Part shown: positions 35,814 through 44,915 of the stretch, piece after piece | How positions within the stretch are numbered: position 1 is the first letter of the stretch | How the letters are laid out: every line of letters starts with the position of its first letter | Assembly: GCF_000236805.1 (NCBI RefSeq) | Contig: NZ_AGFX01000018.1 | Coordinates: 310,001-374,000, forward strand | Source: Paenibacillus peoriae KCTC 3763 | GTDB lineage: Bacteria; Bacillota; Bacilli; Paenibacillales; Paenibacillaceae | DNA length: 64,000 bases | Reading direction: 5' to 3' | Notes under the pieces: generated by a model | Database searches by the model: none | The model's input: only the letters and a program-made list of their open reading frames with translations | What the model was told of the DNA's origin: nothing | Made by a program: the position numbers and the translations under genes

Positions 35814-36637
35814 TGAGAACGAGCAGACGTACCAACTGGCTTGTGCTGCTTTTGGTGGCGCTGGGGACGATATTTATCCTGTTTCCCCTCTATATGACGG
35901 TAACCATTGCACTTAAAAATCCCGAGCAGATGGCGCATTCTGTCTTTGCTTTTCCGACCGAGCTGCATTGGGAAAATTTTAGTCGTGCTGTGGAAATGAC
36001 CAGCTTTTTCAGCGCTTTTCAGAACAGTGTGATGGTCACGACATCGACGGTCATCCTGACTTTGCTGACTAATTCGATGGTCGCTTATGCGATTGCCCGT
36101 AATATGCAGCGTCGATTTTTTAAGGGGTTATATTTTTACTTTGTGAGCGCCATGTTTATTCCGTTCCCGATCATCATGCTGCCGATTGTGAAACTGGCCT
36201 CAGGGCTTCATATGACCAATCCGTTGGGACTGATTATGCTGCATACGGTGTATGGTCTGGCATTCAATGTCTTCGTGTATGTCGGCTATATTCGCTCCAT
36301 TCCGGTGGCATTGGAAGAGGCGGCCACGGTAGACGGTGCGACGACATGGGGGACATTTTGGCGCATTATATTTCCGCTGATGGCGCCGATCAGTGCTACA
36401 GTGGGAATTCTCACTTGTCTGTCCACCTATAACGACTTTCTGCTGCCGCTCATCATTATCAGTGACCCGGAGCAGTATACGCTGCCACTCGTCCAGTATG
36501 TGTTTCAGGGGCAGTTCAATACCGACTTTAATCTGGCCTTTGCCTCATATTTGATGGCCTTGCTGCCGATGATTATCGTGTATCTGCTGGCACAAAAATG
36601 GATTATCAATGGCGTTACACAAGGCTCTGTGAAGTAA
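35813..36637 (+). CDS. Sugar ABC transporter permease, MalG type
   Basis: A 274-residue permease with the EAA loop EEAATVDGATTWGTFWRIIFP (from about residue 165), split by the usual Gly, and the terminal INGVTQGSVK of the MalG family. It is coupled to the preceding gene by a one-base overlap. A strong terminator follows, so the operon is binding protein plus two permeases only. Confidence 0.92.
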   Translation: MRTSRRTNWLVLLLVALGTIFILFPLYMTVTIALKNPEQMAHSVFAFPTELHWENFSRAVEMTSFFSAFQNSVMVTTSTVILTLLTNSMVAYAIARNMQRRFFKGLYFYFVSAMFIPFPIIMLPIVKLASGLHMTNPLGLIMLHTVYGLAFNVFVYVGYIRSIPVALEEAATVDGATTWGTFWRIIFPLMAPISATVGILTCLSTYNDFLLPLIIISDPEQYTLPLVQYVFQGQFNTDFNLAFASYLMALLPMIIVYLLAQKWIINGVTQGSVK

Positions 36638-36662
36638 TTTTCACAGCATATACCACACGAAA

Positions 36663-36707
36663 AAAGAAGCCTGTAAATCTCAAAACTGCAGATTTACAGG
36701 CTTCTTT
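36663..36707. terminator. Terminator after the second ABC operon
   Basis: A perfect 18-bp stem (AAAGAAGCCTGTAAATCT with its complement) around 9 nt. A/T runs on both sides serve both convergent genes. Confidence 0.9.
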
Positions 36708-36760
36708 CACTTCTTCACGTAAAAAACGATATCATGGCCGCTTGCGGATCATACTTCCGC

Positions 36761-37759
36761 TCAATCAGCCAGCCGCACAATCGTTCTTCCTTGCGAGCGG
36801 GCTGCAAGGATGTCCTCCAGCGCGGCTGGCAGGTCTGCCAACCCGATTTCGCGCTCTACCAGCCGCTCTGGCTTCCAGTCGCTGCCGAGCCGCTTCCAGA
36901 TCGCTACGCGGGTGTCGTAAGGGCAGAAGACGGAGTCTATGCCCAGCAGGCTTACGCCGCGCAAAATAAACGGCAGCACCGTCGTAGGCAGCTTGGTGCC
37001 TGCCGTCAGGCCGCTCACGGCAACGGAGCCGTTGTAGGCGATCTGGCTGAGCAGCGAAGCAAGCGGCTTTCCGCCTACAGGATCAACGGCCGCTTGCCAA
37101 AGCTGCTTGCCCAGCGGCCGGATGCTCTCCGCGCCGTCGTAGACCTCCTCGCGCGAAATGACCTCGGCGGCTCCGAGCGCCTTGAGGTACTCGTGCGCAT
37201 CGGCTTTGCCGCTGCTGGCTACGACATGGTAGCCCTGCTTGTTTAGCAGGGCAATGGCTGCACCGCCTACACCACCCGTCGCTCCGGTGACGAGTACTTT
37301 GCCCTGATCCGGTGCGACGCCGTTTTGCTCCAGTCGATATAACGACAGGGCTGCCGTGAATCCGGCTGTTCCGTAAATCATCGCCTCTCTCAGCGTAAGT
37401 CCGCCCGGAAGCGGAACGACCCAATCCGCAGGTACGCGCGCATATTCGCTGAATCCTCCAAATTGAGATACACCGAACCCGTATCCGGTCACGAGCACTG
37501 CTTGTCCTGCGCTAAAGCGGCCATCCTCCGAAGACACGACCGTTCCAGAGCAATCGATACCGGGTACGAACGGATAGGCTTTGACAATATTGCCATCCTT
37601 GCGGGCGGCAAGCCCATCTTTATAGTTGATGCTGGAATAAGCGACACGAATCAATACTTCTCCAGCAGGTAAACTGCCAGCGTCTAAAGAACGCACCTGT
37701 GCCTGAACTTCACCGTCCTGCGTCTGATCGACGACCAGGGCTTGAAAGGATTGAGTCAT
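36761..37759 (-). CDS. Acrylyl-CoA reductase AcuI/YhdH-type oxidoreductase
   Basis: A 332-residue zinc-free medium-chain dehydrogenase/reductase. Typical motifs are YSSINYKDGLA near residue 41, the catalytic-domain FVPGIDCSGTVV, and the NADPH-binding VLVTGATGGVGGAA (about residue 153). The C-terminal GIDSVFCPYDTR is characteristic of the YhdH/AcuI branch, which reduces acrylyl-CoA or quinone-like substrates with NADPH. The start has a perfect GGAGG. It is monocistronic between a terminator and a 365-bp upstream gap. Confidence 0.88.
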   Translation of the reverse strand: MTQSFQALVVDQTQDGEVQAQVRSLDAGSLPAGEVLIRVAYSSINYKDGLAARKDGNIVKAYPFVPGIDCSGTVVSSEDGRFSAGQAVLVTGYGFGVSQFGGFSEYARVPADWVVPLPGGLTLREAMIYGTAGFTAALSLYRLEQNGVAPDQGKVLVTGATGGVGGAAIALLNKQGYHVVASSGKADAHEYLKALGAAEVISREEVYDGAESIRPLGKQLWQAAVDPVGGKPLASLLSQIAYNGSVAVSGLTAGTKLPTTVLPFILRGVSLLGIDSVFCPYDTRVAIWKRLGSDWKPERLVEREIGLADLPAALEDILAARSQGRTIVRLAD

Positions 37760-38124
37760 TTGTTAAAAAGCCTCCTTTATTATTGCAGTGTGAACCTATG
37801 AAAAGCGAATTTTCAGTATGCTTCATAAATCATACTTTAAAAATTTAGTTTATAACCATCTACGCAGTCTGTCAGCGGCAATGCTCACAGGCTCATCCTA
37901 TATTATATCCTTATATCCTGATTCTGTCGGAAAAGCCGGGATTACAGAAATAATCGTGCCATGTTGTGTTTCAATAAACTTCGATAATCAATGTTTAAGA
38001 AAGTGATAAATGAATTCTTACACGTTTTTGCAAATCATTTTACGCAAACGGGATGTATTTTCAGAATGACTGTGCTAACATACCTTTTGATCGTTAAATT
38101 AAATCTATGAAGAAAGGTGAATGA
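37760..38124. other. Intergenic region between AcuI and MATE genes
   Basis: A 365-bp region between divergent genes, AT-rich. I see no convincing gene, operator or riboswitch. It should contain both promoters. Confidence 0.35.
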
Positions 38125-39534
38125 ATGACAACCAGATTACAAAAAAATGGTTCGGTATTGTCCGAAGCCAAGGAACTGAATTTGTTCCGTTTGACATGGC
38201 CTATATTCCTTGAATTGTTCCTGTTTATGCTGATGGGAAGCGTCGATACATTCATGCTCAGCTCTGTATCTGATGATGCAGTCTCGGGTGTGGGCGCGTC
38301 CAACCAAATTATTTCAATTGCCATCCTTGTACTGGAGGTTATCGGCAACGGCGCTGCTATCGTCGTAGCTCAATATATCGGTTCTAAAAAACTTGTCGAA
38401 GCGGCCCAGGTTACGGGCACGGCCATTACGTTGAATTTAATGGTAGGTTTATTGCTTAGCGTCATTTTTCTCGTCTTTGGTACTCATATGCTGCAATGGC
38501 TGAACGTCCAGGGGGATATTCTAGCTTATGCAGATTCCTATATAAGTATCGTCGGGGGAGCTATTTTCCTTCAGGCATTGATTAACGCGCTGGCGGCAAC
38601 CATTCGTACACATGGGTTTACCCGGGAAACGATGTATGTATCAGTGCTGATGAACGTGATTCACGTTCTCGGCAACTATGTTTTGATTTTCGGACATTGG
38701 GGAATGCCAACGCTCGGCGTAGAGGGGGCAGCTATTTCTACGGTAGGCAGCCGTTTTATTTGTCTCTTGATCTTCTTCTGGCTCATGTACCGGGTCACCG
38801 AGGTGCGTGTTGAGTGGAAATACTACGTCCAGTTGTCCAGAAAATTTATCTCTAAAATTTTGCGTATTGGTGTGCCGTCCGCGCTGGAGTCCATTATGTA
38901 TCAGTCGTGTCAGCTCATATTTACGCTATATGTAACTTATCTGGGCGCAGAGGCGATGGCTACGCGTCAATATGCGAATAATATTTCAAGCTATATTTAT
39001 TTGTTCAGTATGGCTGTCGGTATGGGTACGGCGATCGTGGTGGGAAGGCTCGTGGGAGCCAGACAGAAGGATACAGCCTATAAGCGGGTATTAAGCAGTG
39101 TGAAATGGGCATTGCTCGTGACCGTGATTATTGATGCGATAGTTATCTTTTTCCGTGTGCCTTTACTCGGTCTGTTCACTGAAAACCCTGAAATTATCCG
39201 TTTGGGAGCACAGGTCATTTTACTTAGCATCCTGCTGGAAACCGGCCGGACGACGAATATCGTTATTATTAACTCGCTGCGTGCTGCTGGAGATGCCAAA
39301 TTCCCGGTCTTTATGGGATTGATCTCCATGGTCTGCATGAGCTTGCCGCTTGGTTATCTGCTTGTGTTCAAGCTGGAAATGGGACTTGCAGGTGTGTGGC
39401 TGGCTATTGCAGCTGATGAATGGACTCGTGCCGTCATTATGTATGCCCGCTGGAGAAGCCGTTTGTGGGAAAAGCATGAGCTGGTCGAGCACGATACACC
39501 GGATCAGCCTGCAGCCCCGATTCCGGCACATTGA
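38125..39534 (+). CDS. MATE-family multidrug efflux transporter
   Basis: A 469-residue membrane protein with 12 predicted helices in two homologous halves. LFRLTWPIFLELFLFMLMGSVDTFMLS is the characteristic first helix. VLEVIGNGAAIVVAQYIGSKK and the second-half GMGTAIVVGRLVGARQKD are the paired MatE motifs. It exports cationic compounds by Na+ or H+ exchange; the substrate is unknown. ATG 38125 follows GAAAGGTG. The terminator at 39561 ends it. Confidence 0.9.
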   Translation: MTTRLQKNGSVLSEAKELNLFRLTWPIFLELFLFMLMGSVDTFMLSSVSDDAVSGVGASNQIISIAILVLEVIGNGAAIVVAQYIGSKKLVEAAQVTGTAITLNLMVGLLLSVIFLVFGTHMLQWLNVQGDILAYADSYISIVGGAIFLQALINALAATIRTHGFTRETMYVSVLMNVIHVLGNYVLIFGHWGMPTLGVEGAAISTVGSRFICLLIFFWLMYRVTEVRVEWKYYVQLSRKFISKILRIGVPSALESIMYQSCQLIFTLYVTYLGAEAMATRQYANNISSYIYLFSMAVGMGTAIVVGRLVGARQKDTAYKRVLSSVKWALLVTVIIDAIVIFFRVPLLGLFTENPEIIRLGAQVILLSILLETGRTTNIVIINSLRAAGDAKFPVFMGLISMVCMSLPLGYLLVFKLEMGLAGVWLAIAADEWTRAVIMYARWRSRLWEKHELVEHDTPDQPAAPIPAH

Positions 39535-39560
39535 TGTCGAGCAGCATTTATGATTACGTA

Positions 39561-39598
39561 GAGGCAGTTCAAGAGAACATCTTGAGCTGCCTCTTTTT
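39561..39598 (+). terminator. Terminator after the MATE gene
   Basis: GAGGCAG-TT-CAAGA and TCTTGAGCTGCCTC form a 14-bp stem, followed by TTTTT. Confidence 0.88.
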
Positions 39599-39682
39599 GC
39601 TGCCACCATCCGTCTGCACCGTGGCACCACAGGTAAGTTTTAAGCTCAGCCTATATAATAATGGCATTCATAAATAGAAGTA

Positions 39683-39698
39683 TGGTAAATTTACTAAA
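39683..39698. promoter_or_regulatory. KdgR-type operator candidate upstream of kdgR
   Basis: TGGTAAATTTACTAAA contains the perfect palindrome GTAAATTTAC. On the minus strand it begins TTTAGTAAA, like the sites at 41926, 42223 and 43819. It suggests autoregulation. Confidence 0.5.
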
Positions 39699-39754
39699 AA
39701 AAAGATATACTTTTGTTGCACTAACGCAGTACATGAAGGACAAGGAGTGTACCA

Positions 39755-40768
39755 ATGAAGAAGCCGACGATTGAAGATGTTGCCCAGAAGGCGGGAGTGT
39801 CTAAAAGCACAGTCTCGCAATTTCTGAACAAACGCTATAAATATATGAGTGATCAGACCAGAGACCGGATTGCCGAGGTGATTCAGGAGCTGAATTATCA
39901 GCCTAACGGGCTGGCCCGCAGTTTGAAGCAAAACCGAACGTTTATGGTGGGTGTTATTGTAGCCAACATTGATTATACGCTGTCGATCCAGTCCATCCGC
40001 GCGATTGAGGAGGAATTGCAGCGCTTTGGCATTCAGGTGATCATTTGTAACGCTGACGAAAATCCGGACAAGGAGAGCCAGTATATTGAGATGCTCAAGG
40101 CCCGCCAGGTGGATGGTTTAATTATCTTCCCGACAGGCAAGCATGCCGATATTTACAACCAGCTCATTCGTGAAAAGTACCCGTTGGTATTTCTGGACCG
40201 CTTGGTGGACGGTGTGAATACGCGCAGCCTGCTGCTGGATAACGAAATGGCGATTAAGCTGGCAATTCAGGAGTTGGTATCCCATAAGCATGAGCGGATT
40301 GCGCTGATTACCCTGCCGCTTGGAGTGAACCGGATTACGCCACGAGTAGAGCGGCTGAGCGGTTACAAAAAGGCGCTGGAGGAAGCTGGCTTGCCCTTCC
40401 GGGAGGAATATATGCGCAGTGTACCAAGAGAAGAAATTCAGCAGACGCTGGAAGAGCTGTTTCAGCTACCGGAGCCGCCAACTGCGATATTGGCCGGGAA
40501 TGATATCGTGCTGGCAGAGGCGCTGAAATATGTAAATGCCCGCCGCATACGCATTCCGGCGGAGCTGTCCATTATCGGGATTGATGATGCGGAGTTTGCT
40601 CATATTTACAATCCGCCGATTACGACCATTACTCAGCCGATTGCGGATATGGGGAAGCAGGCGGCCAAGACACTGCTGTCCAGCATTGAGGAGGGCGGCG
40701 AATCGGTTCCGATCATTTACCGTTTTGTGCCGGATATTAATCGGGGAGAATCGGTCAAAACGCTGTAG
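39755..40768 (+). CDS. kdgR: LacI-family regulator KdgR of KDG catabolism
   Basis: A 337-residue LacI-type repressor. The N-terminal TIEDVAQKAGVSKSTVSQFLNKRYKYMS helix-turn-helix has the unusual Tyr-rich turn of Bacillus KdgR proteins. The effector domain follows (VGVIVANI... to LSIIGIDDAEFAHIYNPPITTI). It sits beside kdgK, kduI, kdgA and kduD and is expected to release its operators in response to 2-keto-3-deoxygluconate (family knowledge; not visible in sequence). The start is ATG with an AAGGAG site. It converges on kdgK across a terminator. Confidence 0.85.
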   Translation: MKKPTIEDVAQKAGVSKSTVSQFLNKRYKYMSDQTRDRIAEVIQELNYQPNGLARSLKQNRTFMVGVIVANIDYTLSIQSIRAIEEELQRFGIQVIICNADENPDKESQYIEMLKARQVDGLIIFPTGKHADIYNQLIREKYPLVFLDRLVDGVNTRSLLLDNEMAIKLAIQELVSHKHERIALITLPLGVNRITPRVERLSGYKKALEEAGLPFREEYMRSVPREEIQQTLEELFQLPEPPTAILAGNDIVLAEALKYVNARRIRIPAELSIIGIDDAEFAHIYNPPITTITQPIADMGKQAAKTLLSSIEEGGESVPIIYRFVPDINRGESVKTL

Positions 40769-40796
40769 AGACGAGCATCATGTCATATATTATAAA

Positions 40797-40871
40797 AATA
40801 GCCCGTATTCCTTTGTACGGCCTGAGCATGCGTATGCTGCTCAGGTCACACAAAAGCGAATACGGGCTATT
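40797..40871. terminator. Branched bidirectional terminator between kdgR and kdgK
   Basis: A 14-bp perfect outer stem (AATAGCCCGTATTC at 40797-40810 with 40858-40871) encloses a second perfect stem (CCTGAGCA/TGCTCAGG). Confidence 0.75.
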
Positions 40872-40952
40872 GAAGGTTAAGGCCGACTTCTGATTCAGCC
40901 TTGTTGAGCTTGCGCTAATAGCGGTGAAGGCTACGTGGGGAATGAACCGGGC

Positions 40953-41909
40953 CTAATTCATGCTGGCGCTGAGCAAAAAGGACTCCAGCTCGGCTCGCGT
41001 CGGATAGCCGTCCATGTCTCCGGCTGACATGACAGCCAGCGCGCCAAGGGCATTACCGCGCTTGACCGCTTCGGCCAGGGGCAAGCCCTCCAGCAGCGCG
41101 CTGATGACACCTGCGGCAAAGCCGTCACCGGCTCCGACGGTATCCACGACATGATCCACGCGGAAGCGTTTGACATATCCCTCTGCATCTGCGGATTTGT
41201 AGTATGCACCTTCTGTTCCCAGCTTGATGATGACCAGCGAGGTGCCGCGGTCAAGGTAGAACGAGGCGATATCCTCAGGCGAGGTGTAGCCTGTCAATAT
41301 TTTACCTTCATGAATGCCTGGCAGGAGCCAGTCGCAGCCCTCAGACGCTTCGTTAATCGCTTCTACCATCGTTTGTGTGTCAGGCCATAACTTGGGTCTG
41401 AGGTTGGGATCGAAGGATACGGTTTTGCCTGCCTTTTTCATAAACTGCTTCGCATGTCGGGCGAAGTCGCGGCATTCAGGGGAAAGTGCGACAGATATAC
41501 CTGTAAAGTGCAGGTGACGAGCCCCGGCAAAGTAGGCTTCGTTAAAATCAGCGATACTCAGTGTGGAAGCGGCGGAATGCTTGCGGAAATACTCCACCTC
41601 CGGGTCACCGCTGGTGACTTTGGATTTAATCAGCATTCCGGTAGAGTGGTCTTTGGTAAACATGACGTTCTGGGTGTCGATTTTCTCCTGGCGCAGCGCA
41701 TCGGCAATGAACTTGCCGAACGTATCCTCGCCGAGTTTGGTCACGAGTCCCGCTCGTAGTCCCAAACGCGCCAAACCGGCCGAAACATTCGTCTCCGCCC
41801 CGGCCAGCGCTTTGGTGAATGAACGAACCTCATCCAGAGAGCCTGCTTCATTGGCATAAAACATGGCCATCGGTTCTCCGAAGGTAACAGCATCCAATGT
41901 TGCGGTCAT
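40953..41909 (-). CDS. kdgK: 2-keto-3-deoxygluconate kinase
   Basis: A 318-residue PfkB-family sugar kinase that phosphorylates KDG at O6 to KDPG. The N-terminal GEPMAMFYANEAGSL and GGAETNV-like GAETNVSAGLARLG region bind sugar. DTVGAGDGFAAG near residue 253 is the PfkB anion hole with the catalytic Asp. The start follows AAGGAGG. It is divergent from kduI and carries a TTTAG/CTAAA operator and a cre-like site just upstream, so it is regulated with the rest of the KDG genes. Confidence 0.9.
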   Translation of the reverse strand: MTATLDAVTFGEPMAMFYANEAGSLDEVRSFTKALAGAETNVSAGLARLGLRAGLVTKLGEDTFGKFIADALRQEKIDTQNVMFTKDHSTGMLIKSKVTSGDPEVEYFRKHSAASTLSIADFNEAYFAGARHLHFTGISVALSPECRDFARHAKQFMKKAGKTVSFDPNLRPKLWPDTQTMVEAINEASEGCDWLLPGIHEGKILTGYTSPEDIASFYLDRGTSLVIIKLGTEGAYYKSADAEGYVKRFRVDHVVDTVGAGDGFAAGVISALLEGLPLAEAVKRGNALGALAVMSAGDMDGYPTRAELESFLLSASMN

Positions 41910-41925
41910 TTGAATTCCTCCTTAT

Positions 41926-41941
41926 GTTTAGTAAACTAAAT
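41926..41941. promoter_or_regulatory. KdgR-type operator upstream of kdgK
   Basis: GTTTAGTAAACTAAAT has TTTAGT and ACTAAA arms. It lies close to the ribosome site of kdgK and is related to the sites at 42223 and 43819. Confidence 0.6.
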
Positions 41942-41942
41942 C

Positions 41943-41956
41943 TGTAAGCGTATGCA
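41943..41956. promoter_or_regulatory. cre-like site between kdgK and kduI
   Basis: TGTAAGCGTATGCA matches the CcpA cre consensus at most positions, including AAGCG. It is adjacent to the kdgK operator. Confidence 0.5.
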
Positions 41957-42137
41957 CCACCTGAATAAAATGAAATTATCACATAAATCGGTTTTTCACA
42001 ATGATGAAGTTGATATATTTATTAAAAACTTTTTGGATAATGTAGATAAAAAAATATGAATTTGTTTATCAAAAGGTAAAAAACGTGTAAAAATCCGTGA
42101 ATAATCAGTATTTTTCAAGGTTTAGTGAAGTTTTGGG

Positions 42138-42166
42138 TTGACACCCTCTTTGATAATAATTACAAT
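42138..42166 (+). promoter_or_regulatory. Promoter of kduI-kdgA-kduD
   Basis: TTGACA and TACAAT are separated by 17 bp. The 340-bp divergent kdgK/kduI region otherwise holds the operators described and AT-rich sequence. Confidence 0.75.
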
Positions 42167-42222
42167 TCTAGCTAAGAAGTAGAGTTAGAAACCGCTTTTA
42201 TAACAATTCCGTTGATAAAAAA

Positions 42223-42234
42223 GTTTATCTAAAC
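42223..42234. promoter_or_regulatory. KdgR-type operator upstream of kduI
   Basis: GTTTATCTAAAC (5-bp arms, 2-bp centre) lies between the kduI promoter and the AGGAGG site, where a bound repressor would act as a roadblock. Confidence 0.6.
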
Positions 42235-42249
42235 AGGAGGAATGTTTTT

Positions 42250-43080
42250 ATGGAAATGCGTTATTCAACTCATCCCGAGCATGCCAAGCATTTTACGACT
42301 GAAGAGTTGCGTCAGCACTATCTGATTCAGGATCTGTTTGTGCCTGAGGAAGTAAAGTTGGTCTATACGCATGAGGATCGTGTCATTATCGGGGGTATTT
42401 ATCCCGTGAATAAATCTGTTGCGCTGGAAGGCAGCGATCAAATCAAAGCGGAAACCTTCCTGGAGCGCCGTGAACTGGGTGTTTTCAATGTCGGCGGTAG
42501 CGGTAAGGTCAAGGTAGACGGTGAAACCTACGAGCTGGCCACGAAAGACTGTCTCTACGTAGGCAAAGGTGGCAAGGAGTTGATCTTTGAAAGCGATTCC
42601 AGTGAAAAGCCTGCAAAATTTTATATCGTTTCGGCCTTGGCTCATACGACGTATCCGACAAAGAAGCAATCTTTTGCCGATGTGCCATCTGAAAGTCTGG
42701 GTTCACAGGAAACGGCCAACCATCGCACGCTGCGTCGCTATATCCATGATGAAGGCATTCAAAGCTGCCAATTGGTTATGGGCATGACGACGCTGGAAAA
42801 CGGCAGTGTGTGGAACTCCATGCCGACACATGTGCATGACCGCCGTATGGAAGTGTATTTCTACTTTGAGCTGGAAGAGAACGCAAGAATGTTCCACATG
42901 ATGGGCGAGCCGAACGAAACGCGTCATCTGATTATGAAGAATGATGAAGCGGTTATTTCTCCGCCTTGGTCTATCCACTGCGGTGCAGCTACGGGCAGCT
43001 ATACCTTTATTTGGGGCATGGCTGGTGAAAATAAAACATACAAAGACATGGATCAGGTAGCCATGAGCGAGTTGCGTTAA
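42250..43080 (+). CDS. kduI: 5-dehydro-4-deoxy-D-glucuronate isomerase
   Basis: A 276-residue cupin isomerase that turns the uronate product of unsaturated oligogalacturonides (DKI) into 2,5-diketo-3-deoxygluconate. The start MRYSTHPEHAKHFTTEELR is typical. Zinc ligands lie in PTHVHDRRMEVYFYFEL (His, His, Glu) and in the later SPPWSIHCG His. ATG 42250 follows CAGGAGG. It heads an operon with kdgA and kduD. Confidence 0.93.
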   Translation: MEMRYSTHPEHAKHFTTEELRQHYLIQDLFVPEEVKLVYTHEDRVIIGGIYPVNKSVALEGSDQIKAETFLERRELGVFNVGGSGKVKVDGETYELATKDCLYVGKGGKELIFESDSSEKPAKFYIVSALAHTTYPTKKQSFADVPSESLGSQETANHRTLRRYIHDEGIQSCQLVMGMTTLENGSVWNSMPTHVHDRRMEVYFYFELEENARMFHMMGEPNETRHLIMKNDEAVISPPWSIHCGAATGSYTFIWGMAGENKTYKDMDQVAMSELR

Positions 43081-43159
43081 TCCGTTTGACGTTTTGAAAC
43101 GGAGACCTGCAAGCGGCTGATGGTACATGGTCATCCTATTCGTGGAAAGGATCAGGAAC

Positions 43160-43804
43160 ATGACGAAAAAGAAAGTTTTGGAGCATATCACTTCGGTTGG
43201 TGTTGTCGCAGTTATTCGGGGGAACACAGCGGAGGAAGCGTACCAAATGTCCAAAGCCTGCATTGAAGGCGGCCTGGACAATATTGAGCTTACGTTTACT
43301 ACGCCGGATGCAGACCAGGTCATTCGTAGATTGAGAGACGAATTTAAGGATCAGGCTGTTATTGGTGCGGGGACAGTATTGGAGTCACTGACGGCGAGAA
43401 TCGCGATTTTGGCTGGAGCGGAGTTTGTTGTGAGTCCTTCTTTTGAAGAAGAAACAGCAAAGCTGTGCAATTTGTACGCGATCCCTTATATGCCTGGCTG
43501 TATGACGCTGAATGAAATCAAGGAAGCCATGAAATTAGGCAGTGATGTAGTGAAGCTGTTCCCGGGCAGTGCGATGGGAGCCGATTTTGTCAAGGCAGTC
43601 AGAGGCCCTATGCCTCATGTGCAGATTATGCCAACCGGTGGCGTTGATCTGGATAATATGGAGACCTGGCTGCGCAACGGATGTGTTGCAGTGGGAATTG
43701 GAGGCAATCTGACGGCTCCGGCCAAGGAAGGCCGCTATGATTTGATTACAGAAAATGCGGCGCGTTATGTAGCCAAATATAAAGAAATTCGTGCAGCACT
43801 GTAA
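43160..43804 (+). CDS. kdgA: KDPG (2-keto-3-deoxy-6-phosphogluconate) aldolase
   Basis: A 214-residue class I aldolase cleaving KDPG to pyruvate and glyceraldehyde 3-phosphate. The Schiff-base lysine is in DVVKLFPGS and the catalytic Glu in NIELTFTTP. The phosphate-binding loop is PTGGV. ATG 43160 follows AAAGGA; the upstream in-frame ATG 43127 lacks a site. It lies between kduI and kduD and finishes the route begun by KdgK. Confidence 0.92.
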   Translation: MTKKKVLEHITSVGVVAVIRGNTAEEAYQMSKACIEGGLDNIELTFTTPDADQVIRRLRDEFKDQAVIGAGTVLESLTARIAILAGAEFVVSPSFEEETAKLCNLYAIPYMPGCMTLNEIKEAMKLGSDVVKLFPGSAMGADFVKAVRGPMPHVQIMPTGGVDLDNMETWLRNGCVAVGIGGNLTAPAKEGRYDLITENAARYVAKYKEIRAAL

Positions 43805-43818
43805 AGTGCAAGCGGATT

Positions 43819-43832
43819 TATTTAACTAAATA
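43819..43832. promoter_or_regulatory. KdgR-type operator upstream of kduD
   Basis: TATTTAACTAAATA (6-bp perfect arms, 2-bp centre) lies inside the operon between kdgA and kduD. Confidence 0.55.
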
Positions 43833-43864
43833 GATTTACATTAAACTGTGATGGAGGCGTAAGT

Positions 43865-44641
43865 ATGGGTCTGGACAATTTTTCATTGGATTTTTTTAAT
43901 CTGAAAGGCAAAACAGCCATTGTAACAGGAGGCAACACGGGTTTGGGGCAGGGCTATTCAGTAGCTTTGGCCAAAGCGGGCGCTAATCTGTTCATCGTAG
44001 CTAACATTGAAGAGTATGAAGAAACCAGACGTCTGCTGGAACCTACAGGTGTGAAGGTTGTCTTTCATAAAGCTGACCTGACGAAAAAAGAATCGATTAA
44101 GAAAATTGTAGAAGAATGCGTCAAGGAATTCGGCAAGATTGATATTCTTGTCAATAATGCGGGAACGATCCGTCGCGCTCCTTTGCTGGAGTACAAGGCT
44201 GAGGATTGGGACGCTGTCATGGAAATCAACCTGAATGCTGTATATCATCTGAGTCAGGAAGTAGCGAAGGTGATGGTAGAGCAAAAAAGCGGGAAGATTA
44301 TCAATGTCGCTTCTATGCTTGCTTTTCAGGGTGGCAAGTTCGTTCCGCCGTATACAGCGAGTAAGCACGCAGTGGCTGGTTTGACCAAGGCATTTGCCAA
44401 TGAGCTGGCAGTTCATAACGTGCAGATTAATGCGATTGCTCCTGGTTATATTGCTACTGCGAACACGGCTCCAATCCGTGCGGACGAGAGCCGCAATCAG
44501 GAAATTTTGTCGCGTATTCCTGCGGGCCGCTGGGGCGATCCTTCTGACCTGATGGGGGTTGTCGTATTCCTCGCCAGCAAGGGTTCCGATTATATGAATG
44601 GTCATATCCTTGCCGTGGATGGCGGCTGGCTGGTGCGTTAA
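43865..44641 (+). CDS. kduD: 2-dehydro-3-deoxy-D-gluconate 5-dehydrogenase
   Basis: A 258-residue short-chain dehydrogenase reducing 2,5-diketo-3-deoxygluconate to KDG with NAD(P)H. VTGGNTGLGQGYSVAL is the cofactor-binding loop, NNAG the structural motif, and YTASKH contains the catalytic Tyr and Lys. The late GDPSDLMGVVVFLASKGSDYMNG segment is typical of KduD. ATG 43865 follows TGGAGG. It closes the operon before a terminator. Confidence 0.93.
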   Translation: MGLDNFSLDFFNLKGKTAIVTGGNTGLGQGYSVALAKAGANLFIVANIEEYEETRRLLEPTGVKVVFHKADLTKKESIKKIVEECVKEFGKIDILVNNAGTIRRAPLLEYKAEDWDAVMEINLNAVYHLSQEVAKVMVEQKSGKIINVASMLAFQGGKFVPPYTASKHAVAGLTKAFANELAVHNVQINAIAPGYIATANTAPIRADESRNQEILSRIPAGRWGDPSDLMGVVVFLASKGSDYMNGHILAVDGGWLVR

Positions 44642-44698
44642 GCACGTTAAGCTTATAAGCAAGTTAAGCACCGTAGAATACATCTGAGTCATGAGCTG

Positions 44699-44742
44699 AA
44701 GGCTGTCTCCAAAGGAAAAAATCCTTGCAGGCAGCCTTTGTT
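44699..44742 (+). terminator. Terminator of the kdu operon
   Basis: AAGGCTG pairs with CAGCCTT, with an inner AAAGGA/TCCTT stem and a TTTGTTTG tail. Confidence 0.8.
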
Positions 44743-44915
44743 TGTTCGGTTGGAGCTGTATGCTGAACTGGAAGAATTGGAGTGCTATGCTGATCCGTCC
44801 TATGCATATGGCATCAATGCCCTTATAATTTAATAAGAGAAAAATTGCTCAGGCTCCAGCCGTACACCAGGTTGGAGCCTTTGAGCATAACACAGAAGGA
44901 TTGGAGAATGGAGAG

